Below, piece after piece: positions 1 through 12,599 of a DNA stretch of 64,000 nucleotides. The notes under the pieces were generated by a model. That model made no database searches. It saw only the letters and a list, made by a program, of their open reading frames with translations, and was not told where the DNA came from. A program made the translations under genes and the position numbers. Each line of letters starts with the position of its first letter. Positions within the stretch are counted from its first letter, which is position 1. Origin of the DNA: Poecilobothrus nobilitatus (taxonomy: Eukaryota; Arthropoda; Insecta; Diptera; Dolichopodidae); the NCBI GenBank assembly GCA_947095535.1, contig OX352773.1, forward strand, positions 130,725,781-130,789,780, read 5' to 3'.

Positions 1-690
1 TACTTATTTTCAAAGATCTAACTTCTGCTAAAATTTCAAATTTCCAGCTTAAACTGTTTAGAAGATAAAAGGGTTAAAGGATTTTTCAAAATTTGAGTTT
101 CGCATAACGGTAAATTAAGACACCTTATGCCACAAGTATATATTTATAGCATATATACTTTTAAAGCTAATAAAAGCAGTAATCGTTTGGCGTTTTTAAA
201 ATGAAAACATACCTTATACAACTTATGCTATAACAATTTAAATATAGGGCTTTATTGAACTTTTGGGGAGCTGTAGCTCCATTACGGGTGGGGCTACAAA
301 AGAAAGTTATTAAAAATAAAATTAATAATTTTATAAGATCTATCAACAGTTAAAATTTCATAGCTCTATTTCAAAGAAAATGTGGGGATCTAAAAGTTAG
401 GTGTTCGAGAGCTACCCTAAGTTTTGGTCGGAACTCAACCACAAAAAAATAGGGAATCTACAAATTGCTCCTAGAATATTTTTTGTGTAAATTTCAAGAT
501 TCTAGCTTTCTTAGTTTTTGAGTTAGCGTGCTGACGGACGGACGGAGGGACATGTCTCAATCGACTTAGAATTTTTTTCTGATCCGATCCATACCTTTGA
601 AGATATATCTAGCTCGCTTATTTCGAGGTGTTACAAACGGGGGAGTAATTTTATTATACCCGATACTTGTCGTACGGGTATAATAAACTT
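1..690 (-). repeat. mini-me/DINE-like interspersed repeat, copy 1
   Basis: Non-coding repeat running off the left edge of the window. It shares a series of phrases in the same order with 3150-3760: a 'cataacggtaaatta' block, a 'ggggctgtag' block, a GACGGACGGACGG-type (GTCY on the other strand) microsatellite near 530, then 'gatccgatccatacctttgaag' and a terminal hairpin with TATACCC...GGGTATA near 655-682. The plus-strand end of this copy is the reverse complement of the start of the repeat at 47815. In outline (palindromic TATACCC end, GTCY core) it resembles the mini-me/DINE repeats known from flies. The family assignment is by layout only. Confidence 0.6.
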
Positions 691-3149
691 TAGGTTTATT
701 CTTAATAAAGATAGTGGTTTAAAAACATTTACCAAACTCGATTGTTCTGGGTAACAATAGGTCAGTTTTACCAAACCAAGAGTATGTTAAATTATAAAAT
801 AATTTAAATATGATATAATTATGAAATTAATAGTTAAATTGATTATTAATATTAGATTTAGTATATGATAATTATAAATTACCGCAAGTGTTGATTTTTT
901 AAAATTTATGTTTAAATAAATATTTAAATAAGTATATGTATATTATTATGTACTTATGTAAAAAAAATAAGTTAATGAATCATTAAAATTGAAAACAAAG
1001 GAAATGTCTTCTTAAATGATTACAAAGCAAATTTACAAAATTAGAGATAATCAATTTTTTTTTTATTTATTTTTAATTTGAAGTTATATATGTACATAGA
1101 TATTGTTTCATAATTATTATGTACATATTATATACATACATACATATTATGTTCTTTGTTTCTTATCAATGTTAAAAAAGTGCATTCATGATAAAATAGA
1201 TGTTTTTATTTTAAATTATAAACTGCATTTTGAATTTTAAACTGATAACAAACAAATTTATATTTTTTCGTTTGGCATAAAATTCTTGACATATAATAAT
1301 TATCACTATTGAATTCATATAAGATGATGAGTATTTCTTTATTTTCAGTCTTTCAACATTTAAATATGATATAATATTTATATGCTTATCTTTCAATAAG
1401 AAACACGTTTCAATAGGAGTCTGAGTAATCAATTTGTAAATATTATATTGGCTTAATAAATTATTTATTCGGATGAGTAATAAATTATAAGGTTAAATAA
1501 TAATACCTATACTAATTTTCAAGATGAAAATAAAATTTCAATATACCTACATACATATGTATGTATTATGTAATTATTTAATTAACTTTAATTTGTTAAT
1601 CTTTTTCGTTATTGAATATAAATTATTTGATTTCAAATAAATCAATAATAATTTAAAAGTGCTTATTTAAAAACAAAAAAAAACACATATGTTGATATAA
1701 CTAGGTACAATTATCCCATAAAAATAATGATTTATTAAAAATTTCAGTCTTATTCTATATGGATTATTTGAATTGCCATAATTATATATTTTTCAATATA
1801 CATTTTTATTAGTCATTATTTTTTTAATATATACCTACATCATATATACATATATATTTATATTATATAGGTAGTATAGATTAAAAAAAAATCTAAATAA
1901 AGGTACGCGCTTACAATACAACATAAATTCCTGCATAATTTGAAAATAATTATAAATAAAGTGCAAATGTAAATTACATTTCAGGTAAAAATCTGTATCT
2001 GACAGTGACTCAAAATTATTGTATTCTCACGACAATTAGTATAATTTATTAATATCAGTAAATTATTATTTAAAAACTAGTCTTAAAAAATTTATCTTTT
2101 TTTCAAATCTTAATCATTATAATATTTACTTTGCTTATTGTCAGAATTTACTTTTTAGTGTAGTATATTATAATTATATCTAAAACAGAAGGTAAATAAC
2201 AAATTACGGTGACTTTCAAAGATACGTATATTTTTAAAATTACTTAAATATTTTGTCATAAAATTATAATTATAGTAAAAATTATTTTTAAGTATATTAC
2301 AAAACTTTTATAGCAGTTGTTTATAAATAAGATTATTTTATACAACGAGTTTTAAGTCTGTTCTAAATTGTTAAAAAAATTATTTACATTCTTAACTTAA
2401 ATTATTTACATTCCAAGGTTCTTAACTGTTATATTACATTTCAAATGTTAAATAATCAATTTTATTTAAAAAATGAGGAAGAATACAGTTGCCTTTGTCA
2501 ATTCTTAGGTAGCCGTACGAACCCGTTAGTATGTTCATAGTCTATCACTCTGCTTATAATATTACTTTTTTAGTTTTTTAGTATTTTAAATAATTTGGGT
2601 GAATTTTATAATTTCTAGAACTATGGTTTGTACATACATAGATTCAAACTATATGTTTACACATTCTTCAAAAGCAGATTCTAATCTAACGCTTATCAAT
2701 CCAAAACTTTTCCAAATATACTATTATCATTTAATACTAAGCGGCAAATGTATATTCATTTATATAACTACAAAGTATCAAATATAATATTAATATTAAT
2801 ATGGATAATGGATACATATTATATTATGACACATCGTCAAAGGTCGCAATATATCTTTAAAATATTTTAATTAATTAATTATTTAAAATAAAATAACTGT
2901 AATTTTTGCATAACAAACCGTTATTAATCTGTTAAATTTATTTCATTTTCAAAATCGTCTTTTTATCAGCTTCCATTTAGGTTAATACATTTTTCTCTTA
3001 TCTTTTACCATTTTCCAGATAATTATCTAAATATGACCATGTGCTTAACTGAAATTTTGTTAAACAAAAATTATTTTCAATCTTATTAGGTACATAAAAA
3101 TAATATAATTACTTGGTAAGTAAGCAGAGTTCCTAAATGGAGGACGACA
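691..3149. other. AT-rich DNA without recognisable gene
   Basis: About 2.5 kb of very AT-rich sequence with TACATA-type simple stretches. The short open frames here, such as minus-strand 1211-1432 and plus-strand 2599-2787, are low-complexity and have no recognisable domain. Nothing else supported. Confidence 0.6.
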
Positions 3150-3760
3150 CAAAAATATTTTCTGAAATGACTCATACCTATTTTCAAAAATCTAACTCCT
3201 CTCAAAGTTCTAACTTAAACCATTTGCAAAATAAAAGAGGTCAAGAATTTTGAAAAAAGAAAGTTGCGCATAACGGTAAATTAAAATACCGTATGGCAAA
3301 AGTGTATATTGTAAATTGTAAAAATGTATATTATATTCATTTTTGTAGAGCTAATAAAAGCTGCTATCGTTTTTCATATATAAGATATACCTTACCGAAC
3401 TTGTTTTATAAAAATTTAAATATAGGGCTTTTTTTAACTTTGGGGCTGTAATTTCATAACGGATGGACCTACAGGAAAATGTTGTTCCATAAAACAATTT
3501 TTTTTGCTGTGTCTATTCGCAGTTAAAATTTCATGATCTACTTCAAACGATGTACAACTTTTTAAAAATGTTTTTGAAAAATGTGGAGATCAAAATGCTC
3601 ATTGTTCGAAGACAATGACGGAAGGACAATACTTAATCAACTAATTTTTAAACTCTGATCCGATCCATACCTTTAAGTCTATATCTAGCATGCTTATTTT
3701 GACGTGTTACAAACAGAGGAGCAATTTTAATATATGCGATACGTACGGGTATAAAAAATT
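3150..3760 (-). repeat. mini-me/DINE-like interspersed repeat, copy 2
   Basis: A diverged second copy of the repeat at 1-690, in the same orientation. The order of shared blocks is the same: cataacggtaaattaa near 3280, the ggggctgtaa block near 3445, gatccgatccatacctttaag near 3657, a cgtgttacaaac block near 3700 and the palindromic gtacgggtataa end near 3743. It carries many substitutions and small indels, so it is an old insertion. Confidence 0.6.
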
Positions 3761-4948
3761 TAATTTTTTTACAATACTTACTTTGTTAATTTTTTACAAA
3801 GTACAAAGTAACGTACAATTGCAAATATTTTTTTAAGATTTTTTCTTAAGGGAGGTGAGAATCTTCCAAAGACATTAAGAATCTAACTAGTCAATAAGAA
3901 CACTCCCCCCTTGGTGATGTCAGATTCTTATTGACTAAACCCACCTCGCTTTTTAGTCAGTTTAATGGGATGAACCCCCTACTTAATAACGCAGTATATT
4001 GGTCAGGAGTAGGAATAGGGAAGGATACTAGACAAGAATGATAAAACATTGAATTAGCAGCGAAACTGTGAACAATGAATTCGTCTATTTTAATTACTAA
4101 CTTGCAGTGACTATAGCTATTAATAGTTACAACATGAATTGAGTTATAAAATGAAAAGTTAAGAATGTTAAATGAAAAGTTTTAGTAGGCTACAAAACTT
4201 ATATTATAACTTAGATTGAGTCTTCACTTGAAATAATAAAATAAATTTTTGTTTTTTTTTAATTATCACTTAAATTTAAAAAGCTTTACTAAAATTAAAA
4301 ATAAGTTCTTTTATATTTTTTGTTCATTAATATCCGGAAAATTATTTAATGGCTAGTTTTATAGCATTGTATTTTATAGTAATAAAGTTTGTTGTAACTT
4401 ACAAAAACGAAAACTTAAAATTAAATTGTTAGACAATTTACTAGATTGAGTATAAAATAATTTAGTAAGTAATTTTATAATATGTGTTCATTAAAACTCT
4501 AATTAAGATTTGTGGTTAGAATCAAATTTTTGCAAAATAATTTTCAATAAATAAAAAAAAAATAAGTAAATTATTTTGTTATTAAAAGAAAAACATTGAG
4601 ATAAAATAATTTTACTTATCATATAATAGGAAATAAAACGATTTAATGTTTAACCTAATGACCGGAAATCAGACAATTTATTTTTAAATTAAAATTTTAT
4701 TTTAGATACTTTATAATTATATAAAGTCTGGTTAGTTTTAAATTAAAATGTTAAATGATTTACTTAAATAAAGTTTTGAAAAGTTAATAAAAAGCTTTTA
4801 CGAACAACAAATTATCAAAATTTAACGATTTTTGACATTATAAAGTTTTTTATCTTCAATAGAAATTTTTTATTTAGTTTTTATTTAATGATGCGCTTAC
4901 TTTAAGAAATCGTTTCCATTAATTTTTATTACGCATACGCTTTAAAAA
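3761..4948. other. AT-rich DNA with one hairpin, no gene
   Basis: No coding signal. The one distinct item is a hairpin with a 13-base stem (3888-3900 with 3925-3937, TAGTCAATAAGAA) and a 24-base C-rich loop. The rest is AT-rich. Confidence 0.5.
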
Positions 4949-5010
4949 ACAAGTAAATGTAACAGTAAGTCGATGCAACCGACTTATTAATTCCCTACAC
5001 CTGAATTTAA
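4949..5010 (+). repeat. Head motif of a DINE/Helentron-like element
   Basis: A block reading CAAGTAAATGTAACAGTAAG followed by TCGATGCAACCGACTTATT, almost identical to 12007-12058. It contains the hairpin AAGTCG-ATGCAAC-CGACTT and ends with CCCTACACCT, whose reverse complement (AGGTGTAGGG) appears at 14998-15010. Both heads sit just upstream of a tandem array. A conserved end with a subterminal hairpin ahead of internal tandem repeats is the layout of Helentron/DINE elements, so I infer that class. No Rep/helicase gene is visible. Confidence 0.45.
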
Positions 5011-5384
5011 TTAAAAATCCTTAAGTTTTTTGGCAGCTGCTTGAACTTATTCTCTTTTCTGTCTTATTCAATTCGAATTTCGAAGGAACGTAAAAGAGGT
5101 ATCCTCTTGGGATATGCTTGACACCTTGACACCAAATTAATCCAAACAAAAAATACAATCTGCAAAGCTAATAAAGCATTTTTGGCAGCAAAAAGATTGT
5201 TTTATAATAAAAATGTACACGATCAAGTTAAAGTTAATGGAGAAGATACGGATGTTTGAGAGAAAACGCATTAGAGTTTGTATTAATAAAAATCGTAATC
5301 CAGAAACAGATTACAAACACTACTACTCGAATAAATATATTTATAAAATATCAAAAATCGAATCCATCTCAGGAACGTAAGGAA

Positions 5385-6475
5385 AACATGCCAGAACACC
5401 ATTGTACTAAATTTAAAGGATCTACTTTTGTTGGTTTTGGAGATATGCTCGTTGCTCTTGTGCTCGTCCGGAAGTTTCCAAAATGCGAACCCATGGTTCA
5501 AATTCTTTCAAATGTCAGTTTCCAATTTTACGGAAAAGGAAACATAACAGAACAGCTTTGTACTAAAAATAAAAGTTCTATCTTTGTTGGTTGTGGAGAT
5601 ATACTCGTTTGCTCTGGGGCTCGTCCGGAAGCTTCCAAGATTTGAACCCATGGACCAAGTTCTCACAAATTTCAGAAACATAAATCAAACATGAAGGAAC
5701 ACCATTCTGCCTAATTTAAAGGTTATATCTTTGTTGCTTTTGGAGATAATATCATTTGATCTGAAGCTCGTTCGGAAGCTTCCAAAATCCGAACCCAAGG
5801 ACCAAATCCTCTCAAATTTCAGAGACCTAAATCAAACATGAAAGAACACCATTCTGCCGAATTTAAAGGTTATATCAGGTTATATCTTTGTTGTTTTTGG
5901 AGATAATCTCATTTGCTCTGGGGCTCGTTCGGAAGCTTCCAAAATTGAAACCCATGGACCATATCCTCTTAAATTTCAGAGACATAAATCAAACGGGAAG
6001 GAACATCATTGTAAAAAATATAAAGGTTCTATCTTTTTTGGTTTTGGAGATAATCTCGTTTGCTCTGGGGCTCGTTCGGAAGCTTCCAAAATACGAATCC
6101 ATGGTTCAAATTCTTTCAAATGTCAGTTTCCAATTTTATAGAAAAGGAAACATAGCAGCACACTCTTATACTAAAAATAAAGGTTCTATCTTTGTTGGTT
6201 GTGGAGATATACTCGTTTACTCTGGGGCTCGTTCGGAAGCTTCCAAGATAAGAACCCAACCCATCTAATTTAACCAAATGCTCTCAAATTTCAGAGACTT
6301 AAATAAAACATGAAAGAACACCACTCTGCCAAATTTAAAGGTTAAATCTTAGTTGGTTTTGGAGATAATCTCATTTGCTCTGGTGCTCGTTCGGAAGCTT
6401 CCAAAATCCAAATCCATGGACTAAATCCTCTTAAATTTCAGAGACATAAATCGAACGGGAAGGAACATTTGTAGA
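5385..6475 (+). repeat. Tandem array, seven copies of a ~150 bp unit
   Basis: The landmark CGTTCGGAAGCTTCCAA (or CGTCCGGAAGTTTCCAA) recurs near 5467, 5622, 5768, 5926, 6075, 6232 and 6390, a period of about 146-158 bp. Each unit also carries 'tttggagataat', a form of 'aacccatggacc', 'caaatttcagagac' and 'catgaaggaacacc'. Open frames across the array (5256-5645 and 5888-6268) translate the repeat itself and are not genes. A single diverged unit may lie at about 12187-12290, after the second head motif. Confidence 0.85.
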
Positions 6476-6479
6476 ATAA

Positions 6480-7089
6480 ACATTAACTAATTGTATAATG
6501 TAAACCTTTAAAATTATCGATGAAATTTTCATTCGGGCGTTAATTCGTAGAGCCTTATCAGCTATATAAAACATGGGTAATATGGATTTAGCACGAAAAG
6601 ATAAGACTTTCAGACAAAATATTAAATATAATTAATTTAATTCAAAACAGCTATGACAAAATTTGATCCATTTTTATGAAATTTTAATTAACAAGAATTT
6701 AGTTTTGTTTTAAAATTTCAAATACTTACGTTTTTGATTACCTACAGTTTAATTAAAGGTTCAATTAGAATTTTGTTTTGTTTTTATTTAGTATTTTTAT
6801 GGATCTTTTGGATTTTAACAATCTTATGTATTAATTAGCTCTTATTATGTTATAGTTCATTGTAAATTAAATTCGATGCGAACGTTTACTTATAACAAGG
6901 ATTTTAAATTTCAAAAATAGAATAAAGTAAAGTTCTTCATATATAGTTTTAGAAATTGGCTAGAAACTAAAAATAAATAAAATTAAAGTTAGCAATTATA
7001 TAAAAATAAAAGTAAGGATTAAAATTAAGAATCTAAGTTTTATTGTTTTTCCCTATTGATTTTTTTAAATTAATTGAATGAATAAAGTT
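6480..7089. other. AT-rich DNA without recognisable gene
   Basis: About 600 bp of AT-rich sequence after the array. No supported coding or structural feature. Confidence 0.5.
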
Positions 7090-7397
7090 CCGCAAAGAGG
7101 TGATCATCAGTTTAGATGACGTCATCACATAACGGCATTTAATGGTTAACGGTAGGATACACTTTAGAGTTAGATACAATATCAAGTTGGTTGATGTATA
7201 TTAAAGACAGTATTAAGCTCTACAATATTGTAGAAATATGGTTCTTGTTTACTATCGTAAAGCAAAAATATAACGGTTTAAATAAAATACTACAAAATGT
7301 GAGCGGTATTGGTCCTAAAGGCATTTATATTTGGAAACTTGTAGATATACAGTTTCGTTATGTGACGACACCGTAATAGCTCGTCATCCCTCTGCGG
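7090..7397. mobile_element. Small inverted-repeat element (MITE-like)
   Basis: The left end, CCGCAAAGAGGTGATCATCA and on to TCACATAACGG at about 7135, is repeated in inverse at the right end, where CGTTATGTGACGAC runs to CATCCCTCTGCGG at 7385-7397. The ends match imperfectly over about 45 bp, and the body is about 300 bp. No transposase is present, so it would be non-autonomous. The superfamily is not assignable, and no clear target duplication was seen. Confidence 0.55.
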
Positions 7398-8461
7398 AAG
7401 TTTATCTAATTTAACCAATATTAACTAATGTATGTACATATACTAATAATATTTATTTACATTAGCAGAAATTTTTTTTATTTATTTATCTTTCTAATGA
7501 TCCCAATTGCCTTACAGAGTATATTATTATGTATATAAAATTAATTTTTTCAATTTTAACAGAAATATAATAAAACTAGCCTTTGGCTCGTCATAGAATG
7601 ACGGAGTTAATTATGGTAGATTTTATTTTTATATACATAGGTATTTGTTTTTGCAATTTCGAAATAATGTATAATTTGTACTTTACCAAATAATGCAGTA
7701 AATAAAAAAAAAGTTATATTTGTAATTTATATAGGTACCTACCTACAAAAAAAATATTATGTTTCCATCCGGAATCGTACCTGCACACTACCGTGTTAGA
7801 GTTAGACACACTAAATATGTATACTAATAAGAAGAAATGAAAAAACAATATAAAAATATTTTGTAACTAAATTAAACTAATTTAATGTAAAAAGTGTATA
7901 TTTATAAAAAATGATCATGCACGAAAAAGACAGAATAAAAAAAACGATTTGAAATTGAAACCAAAAATAATAAAATACTCATTTGGGTACCTACTACTCA
8001 TTTGGGATATGGAAAATAAAAAATATATTGCATCTACTCTTGAAAATAGAAGTCTATTTTTCGCTGTGCTGTGTGAAAAATGCATTAGGTTTGGTAAAAA
8101 GTAAAACTACTTCCTATAAGTTATAACTATACTTTGATGATGACGTGTCAGAAGTTGCATTGGTATTTTTGAATCACTTCAAATTCCCTCCTAATTCAGA
8201 TTTTCAGACATACATATATGTATACTTATTCTGGAAAAAGGCACAAATCTGTTTTCGCAACCGTCTATAAAATTTCTTCAAAATAGATATATGAGTTTCA
8301 TTCCAAAAATATATACATAAATGTATATGTATACATCCTGGCTGGCCGGAATTTGGAAAATAACTGTATCTGATTTTATAGTTTTCCGGGGCATAAATTG
8401 AAGTTTAGTCTAGAAAGTTTACACTAAACGATATTATTACATTATTAATTATTATCATTAT
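7398..8461. other. AT-rich DNA without recognisable gene
   Basis: AT-rich filler with short TACATA runs. No supported gene. Confidence 0.5.
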
Positions 8462-8535
8462 CCAGCCAATGGTGTAGTTGTTAAGACACCGGCCTTTCAT
8501 ACGTAAGGTCTCGGATTTAAACCCCGGTTGGGTTA
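8462..8535 (+). repeat. tRNA-like sequence (probable tRNA-derived SINE head or relic)
   Basis: There is an A-box-like TGGTGTAGTTG at 8470-8480 and a weaker B-box-like GGATTTAAACC at 8513-8523. The ends CCAGCC and GGTTGG can pair with one G-U. The middle CCGGCCTTTCATACG resembles the anticodon arm of an insect tRNA-Glu (loop CTTTCAT). The T stem is poorly formed and an AT-rich tail follows, so it is more likely a tRNA-derived SINE fragment or dead tRNA than a working gene. Confidence 0.5.
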
Positions 8536-9516
8536 TATAGATAAATAAAAAATATTAGACATTTTTCTTATAATATATAATTAATAGAATATAATTATAT
8601 TAAAAATAAGTATATATGTATGTCCTATAAATTATAATTTAATATCATATTGTTAATAGCTATAAAATAAAATCATAATAAAGTATAATTCTTGTATAAG
8701 ATAATAAATGGCATAGAAATAAAAGAAACGTCTCATAGTCTTGTACGATAGCTACAGCCGAGTAATCAACGGCTTAGTGAAATTAATGATTCCTGAAACT
8801 GAAACTTAGTCAAATATGAATAAAGAAATGACTTAGTGGATGCCCAATGCTCCTTATAGGAGTGGCAAGGAGAGAAAAAAAAATATCATCATTACAAAAG
8901 GAAAACTGGGACTTTTGACTCACTTGAAAAAGACAGAAGTGCCATGGGATATAAATATATAGAAATCCATGGGATATATAGAAGATTATAATTAAATTTA
9001 AAAAAAAATTTAGAAAAAATTTCTTTTTAACAAAACAAAAAATTCGAAACAAATTAAATCAAATTCGAAACCCATTACAATTTGCAATTCATAAACAATT
9101 ATAAAATATTCCTGCTTCCTATAATAAAATATTTGTTTGGCTTTCGTTATTTAAATCTATAAAGTGACATTTTAAAGTTATTAAAAACATTTTGTTTGTA
9201 TTTATGCATATATGGGTTTGTATGTATATGTCAAATAAAATTAATTAAAAAAAAAAATCAATTCGAAGAAATTAATGAATGAAAAATAATTTTTTTTTGT
9301 TTTTTTACAATTTTTTTCTTTCCCTTTACCCTTTTGTAATGTATCATAGTTTTAAAAAATAAAAATATTTCCAATTAAATATTATATCTATACTGTATAC
9401 ATTATAGCTATGTATATTTTTTTTCTATAATAGAACACATCCAACACAACACTTTAAATTGAATGCGTTTGTTACACATCATTTTTCTGGACAAATATTT
9501 ATATATTTATATTTAT

Positions 9517-9548
<32 letters not shown>

Positions 9549-9589
9549 GAATAATAATTCAAACTTCAGAGCAATAATTAATTCAACAA
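8536..9589. other. AT-rich DNA with a TAA microsatellite
   Basis: No gene supported. An (AAT)n microsatellite of about 11 units lies at about 9520-9550. The minus-strand open frame at 8810-9052 is low-complexity with no recognisable domain. Confidence 0.5.
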
Positions 9590-9770
9590 GGTAGAATGTA
9601 AACCAACGGTTTTTAAAAGCGCACATTTCCAAAAGACAATACAAACTGTTTAGAATTGTGATTTGTGACAAAATTGTGAATTTAATTTTGAAAAAAGAAA
9701 ATTTTAAAATTTAAGAAATTTTTTGTAGGAAGAAAATATGTGAAAATAGGACTTTTACAAATTACTGTTC
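9590..9770 (+). repeat. Head fragment of the 1.16 kb GTCY repeat
   Basis: Begins GGTAGAATGTAAACCAACGG, then TTTTTAAAAGCGCACATTTCC, AAAAGACAATACAAACTG and TTTAGAATTGTGATTTGTG. This closely matches the first 100 bp of the full copy at 25227. The rest of the element is missing or too diverged to follow. Confidence 0.65.
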
Positions 9771-9779
9771 ACTGCCCAG

Positions 9780-11279
9780 TATGATTTCGGAATATTTATT
9801 TCGTTCGGCCATTTCAATATTACGGTTATTAAATGTAATATTAATTATATTTATACTTATTATATAGGTGTTTTATCTTTAAACATTATAATAATAGTTA
9901 GTCTTCTTGTTGTTTATTGTAAGTTTATACATTCAATCATTTAAAGTCAATTATGTAATATAATAAAATAAAAAGCTAATTTGAATGTAAATGTAAGTGT
10001 CGAAGTTGCACTGCAATGGATATTTTTAACTATTAATTTAAAGTTAATATTGTTGACATCTAATAAAAGCAATCGCAACAAATTTGCTTTTTGCAAAAAA
10101 GCAAAATATTTTGAAAAGATATCTATAGGTAAAATTTTTGTCCCATTTAATATTATTATTGTTTATCATTTAGGGCGTACGTTCTATGAAATGAAAGCGT
10201 CATGACTTAAATCCCTGAGAAATGAAGCCCGCTGAGTGTTATTTCACATTTAATACTCTAGGGTTTTATTTCTCAATTACCAATGGTCAATTACCAATAT
10301 TAATTTTTATTTTATTTGTTTAAAAAATAAGAGACTACCAATGATTTTTTAATTTTATTTCGGGTTTAATATTGCAAAACTGGGTTTTATTATTACACAT
10401 TTAATAAGAAATAACACCCTGAGAATTTAATCCCCAAGAAATCGTATAGATTAAGTTGAAAGAGAAATAACACCTGGGCTTTATTTATCATATTTTGAGG
10501 TCCTGGGGAGTTTTATTTGGCAGGGCCTTAATTGACGGCTGCTTTAATATATGTATGATGTATGTAACAAAATAATTGGGAGTAGTTTTATAGTTTGTTA
10601 CATAATCAAAATTTAAAAAATTTGTTTACCGTCGTTTCTTATGCCAGTTGCAGCAGGACAATTTTTAGTTTTTTACTTTTATATTATGTATATAGTATAT
10701 TTAAACAGACGGGATGTTAAAATTGAAGCGATTGATATAAATTATAATGCGGAAAATTAAAAAAAGATCACCGAAATATTTAGGTTCTAATAATTTTACA
10801 TATTTTTCTTATAAATATTTTAAATGAGATAGAGAAAAGTGGATTTTATGGCGATTTTATGAAACATAACTTACAACAAAAAGTGGCCATAAGTTCCATA
10901 AAATTGTTTACATATATTTAGAATTTATTTGCAAAATTTCAAAATTGTAATAAAGCCAAAATCATGCGCTTATTTACAGTTTTTGACATTTGTACAATCA
11001 CAGTTTGTTCCCTTTATTGAAAATCATGTTAATCAGAACACAAGGAGAATGTAACGAATTTCAATTGTAAAATCAGAAGACTAAAGCAAAAACGGACAAA
11101 ATATTTCACAATTAGTTATATACATTATGTAATTATTTTGTAAATGCTTTAATTAATAATTAAAAAATTTAACAAAAAATATAATAAAAAAAAAACAAAT
11201 AAATTTTCTTTACATAGTCAAATCATAAAATATTTTATTTAATTTAAATTTTAGAATATTTCCTAAAAAACTTTTGAAA
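9780..11279. other. AT-rich DNA with a cluster of short inverted motifs
   Basis: No gene supported. Between 10205 and 10530 a motif of the form GAAATAACACC(C)TGGG and its inverse (CCC...GGGTTTTATTTCTC) recurs several times, near 10220, 10260, 10380, 10412 and 10464. The rest is AT-rich. Confidence 0.5.
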
Positions 11280-11790
11280 AATTTGCATTACTCTGTCCGT
11301 CCCTCTGTATAAGCACATTTTTAAAAACATATTTTAAAAATGTGTTCCATTTCTTGGTGCCTATTAATAATAAATAGACTTCGTATAGTCAACCTTTCGA
11401 AATTAAAAATCAACCTTTTTTCTAAAATATATTTAAACGAGGAAGAGTGCGGTAGAGTAGACTATGCCAACTCTTGGATGCCCGTATGAACATAATATAT
11501 CCTGTTGCTATTGTTACGTTAACTTAACTTGATCATCTTTTAAAAAATTTTAGATGTTTTAGTACCCAGGTTAACTACCGAGATATACTTATGTAAATTG
11601 TGGAGTTGTATGACAGCTACCCGAATCTATTGCACCAGCATAACCAAATTTTACAGAAGTTAATGCTCTAAAACTTGATCATTTTTTTCAGATTTCAGAC
11701 GCTTAGCTTCGTAAAGTTCTAAGAGGTGCAAAAAGCCTGAGCCTATATTACATATTAGATATGGGTTGCACATGGGTTGCATCTACTTAT
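11280..11790 (-). repeat. Fragments of GTCY and mini-me-like repeats
   Basis: 11285-11355 has TCTGTCCGTCCCTCTG followed by AAGCACATTTTTAAAAAC, like the end of the GTCY repeat family. 11438-11735 is the reverse complement of the 3' part of the repeat at 47815-48640: GAGGAAGAGTGCGGTAGAGT, AGACTATGCCAACTCTTGG, the region around TTAACTACCGAGATATAC, and ATGACAGCTACCCGAA. Confidence 0.55.
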
Positions 11791-12006
11791 AAAACTTATT
11801 GATTGATTTTTGATTTATTAAATTGATGGATTTTGAATTAGGACGGATTTTACAGTTGGATTCAAAATCACAGTATTCCCTTTTTCCACAGTATTTATAT
11901 ATCTATATGTTAGATATTATATTTTATCAATATGTCAAAAACTTATTTAGTTTAAAATATTTTAATTTTTGAAGTTTAAAGTAAATGTATGAAAATAATG
12001 AATAAC

Positions 12007-12290
12007 AAGTAAATGTAACAGTAAGTCGATGCAACCGACTTATTTATACCCTACACCTAAAAATTCAAATTAAATTAAAAATTCATAAGTTATTTTAGTT
12101 AGGTATTTAATATAAGCTAAAAAAATAAATGCTTTTACAACCTTTGTACAAAATTTCAGGTTTCTATCTTTACTAAATTCGAAGATATGCTTGTTAGGTC
12201 TTGGGAAGTGTGTGAAGGCACCCGGACCACCACCCCTATTGATCTCAAATTTTGGAGACATCAGAACACGGTAGAATATTATATCAAATT
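12007..12290 (+). repeat. Second head motif plus one diverged ~150 bp unit
   Basis: Positions 12007-12058 repeat the head at 4949 nearly base for base, including the AAGTCG/CGACTT hairpin and TACCCTACACCT. Downstream, about 12160-12290 resembles one unit of the 5.4-6.5 kb array: 'tttctatctttactaaattcgaagatatgc', then 'gatctcaaattttggagacat' and 'agaacac'. The 680 bp array begins soon after, and a matching tail lies at about 14990-15018. Confidence 0.5.
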
Positions 12291-12599
12291 TCAATATCAA
12301 ATTTATATAGTACACTTGTTATATTTTTCTATGGTTGCCATAGCAAATGCTTCAAAACTTTCTTTGTTATATTTTTCAAACAAATTTTTACTCTATCCGT
12401 AATAATATTCTGTCTCTTTATCTATCGCTTTCTCTACAAAATCTTCACACCGTAAGTTTTACGCACCTTTTATGTAAAACAATAAAAATTGGCTGTGCAT
12501 ATAATGTTGAAGTTTTAGAAAATAAAAATCATAAAAGAAGCATAAAATTAAGAAAATGTTACACATTCAAAATTTAATTGAAAATTGTGATTTTATAAT

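Noticed and set aside
5256..6268. Two long open frames (about 130 codons each) as tandem protein genes
   Set aside because: They translate the 150 bp tandem repeat. The length follows from the repeat period being near a multiple of three, and no domain is recognisable.
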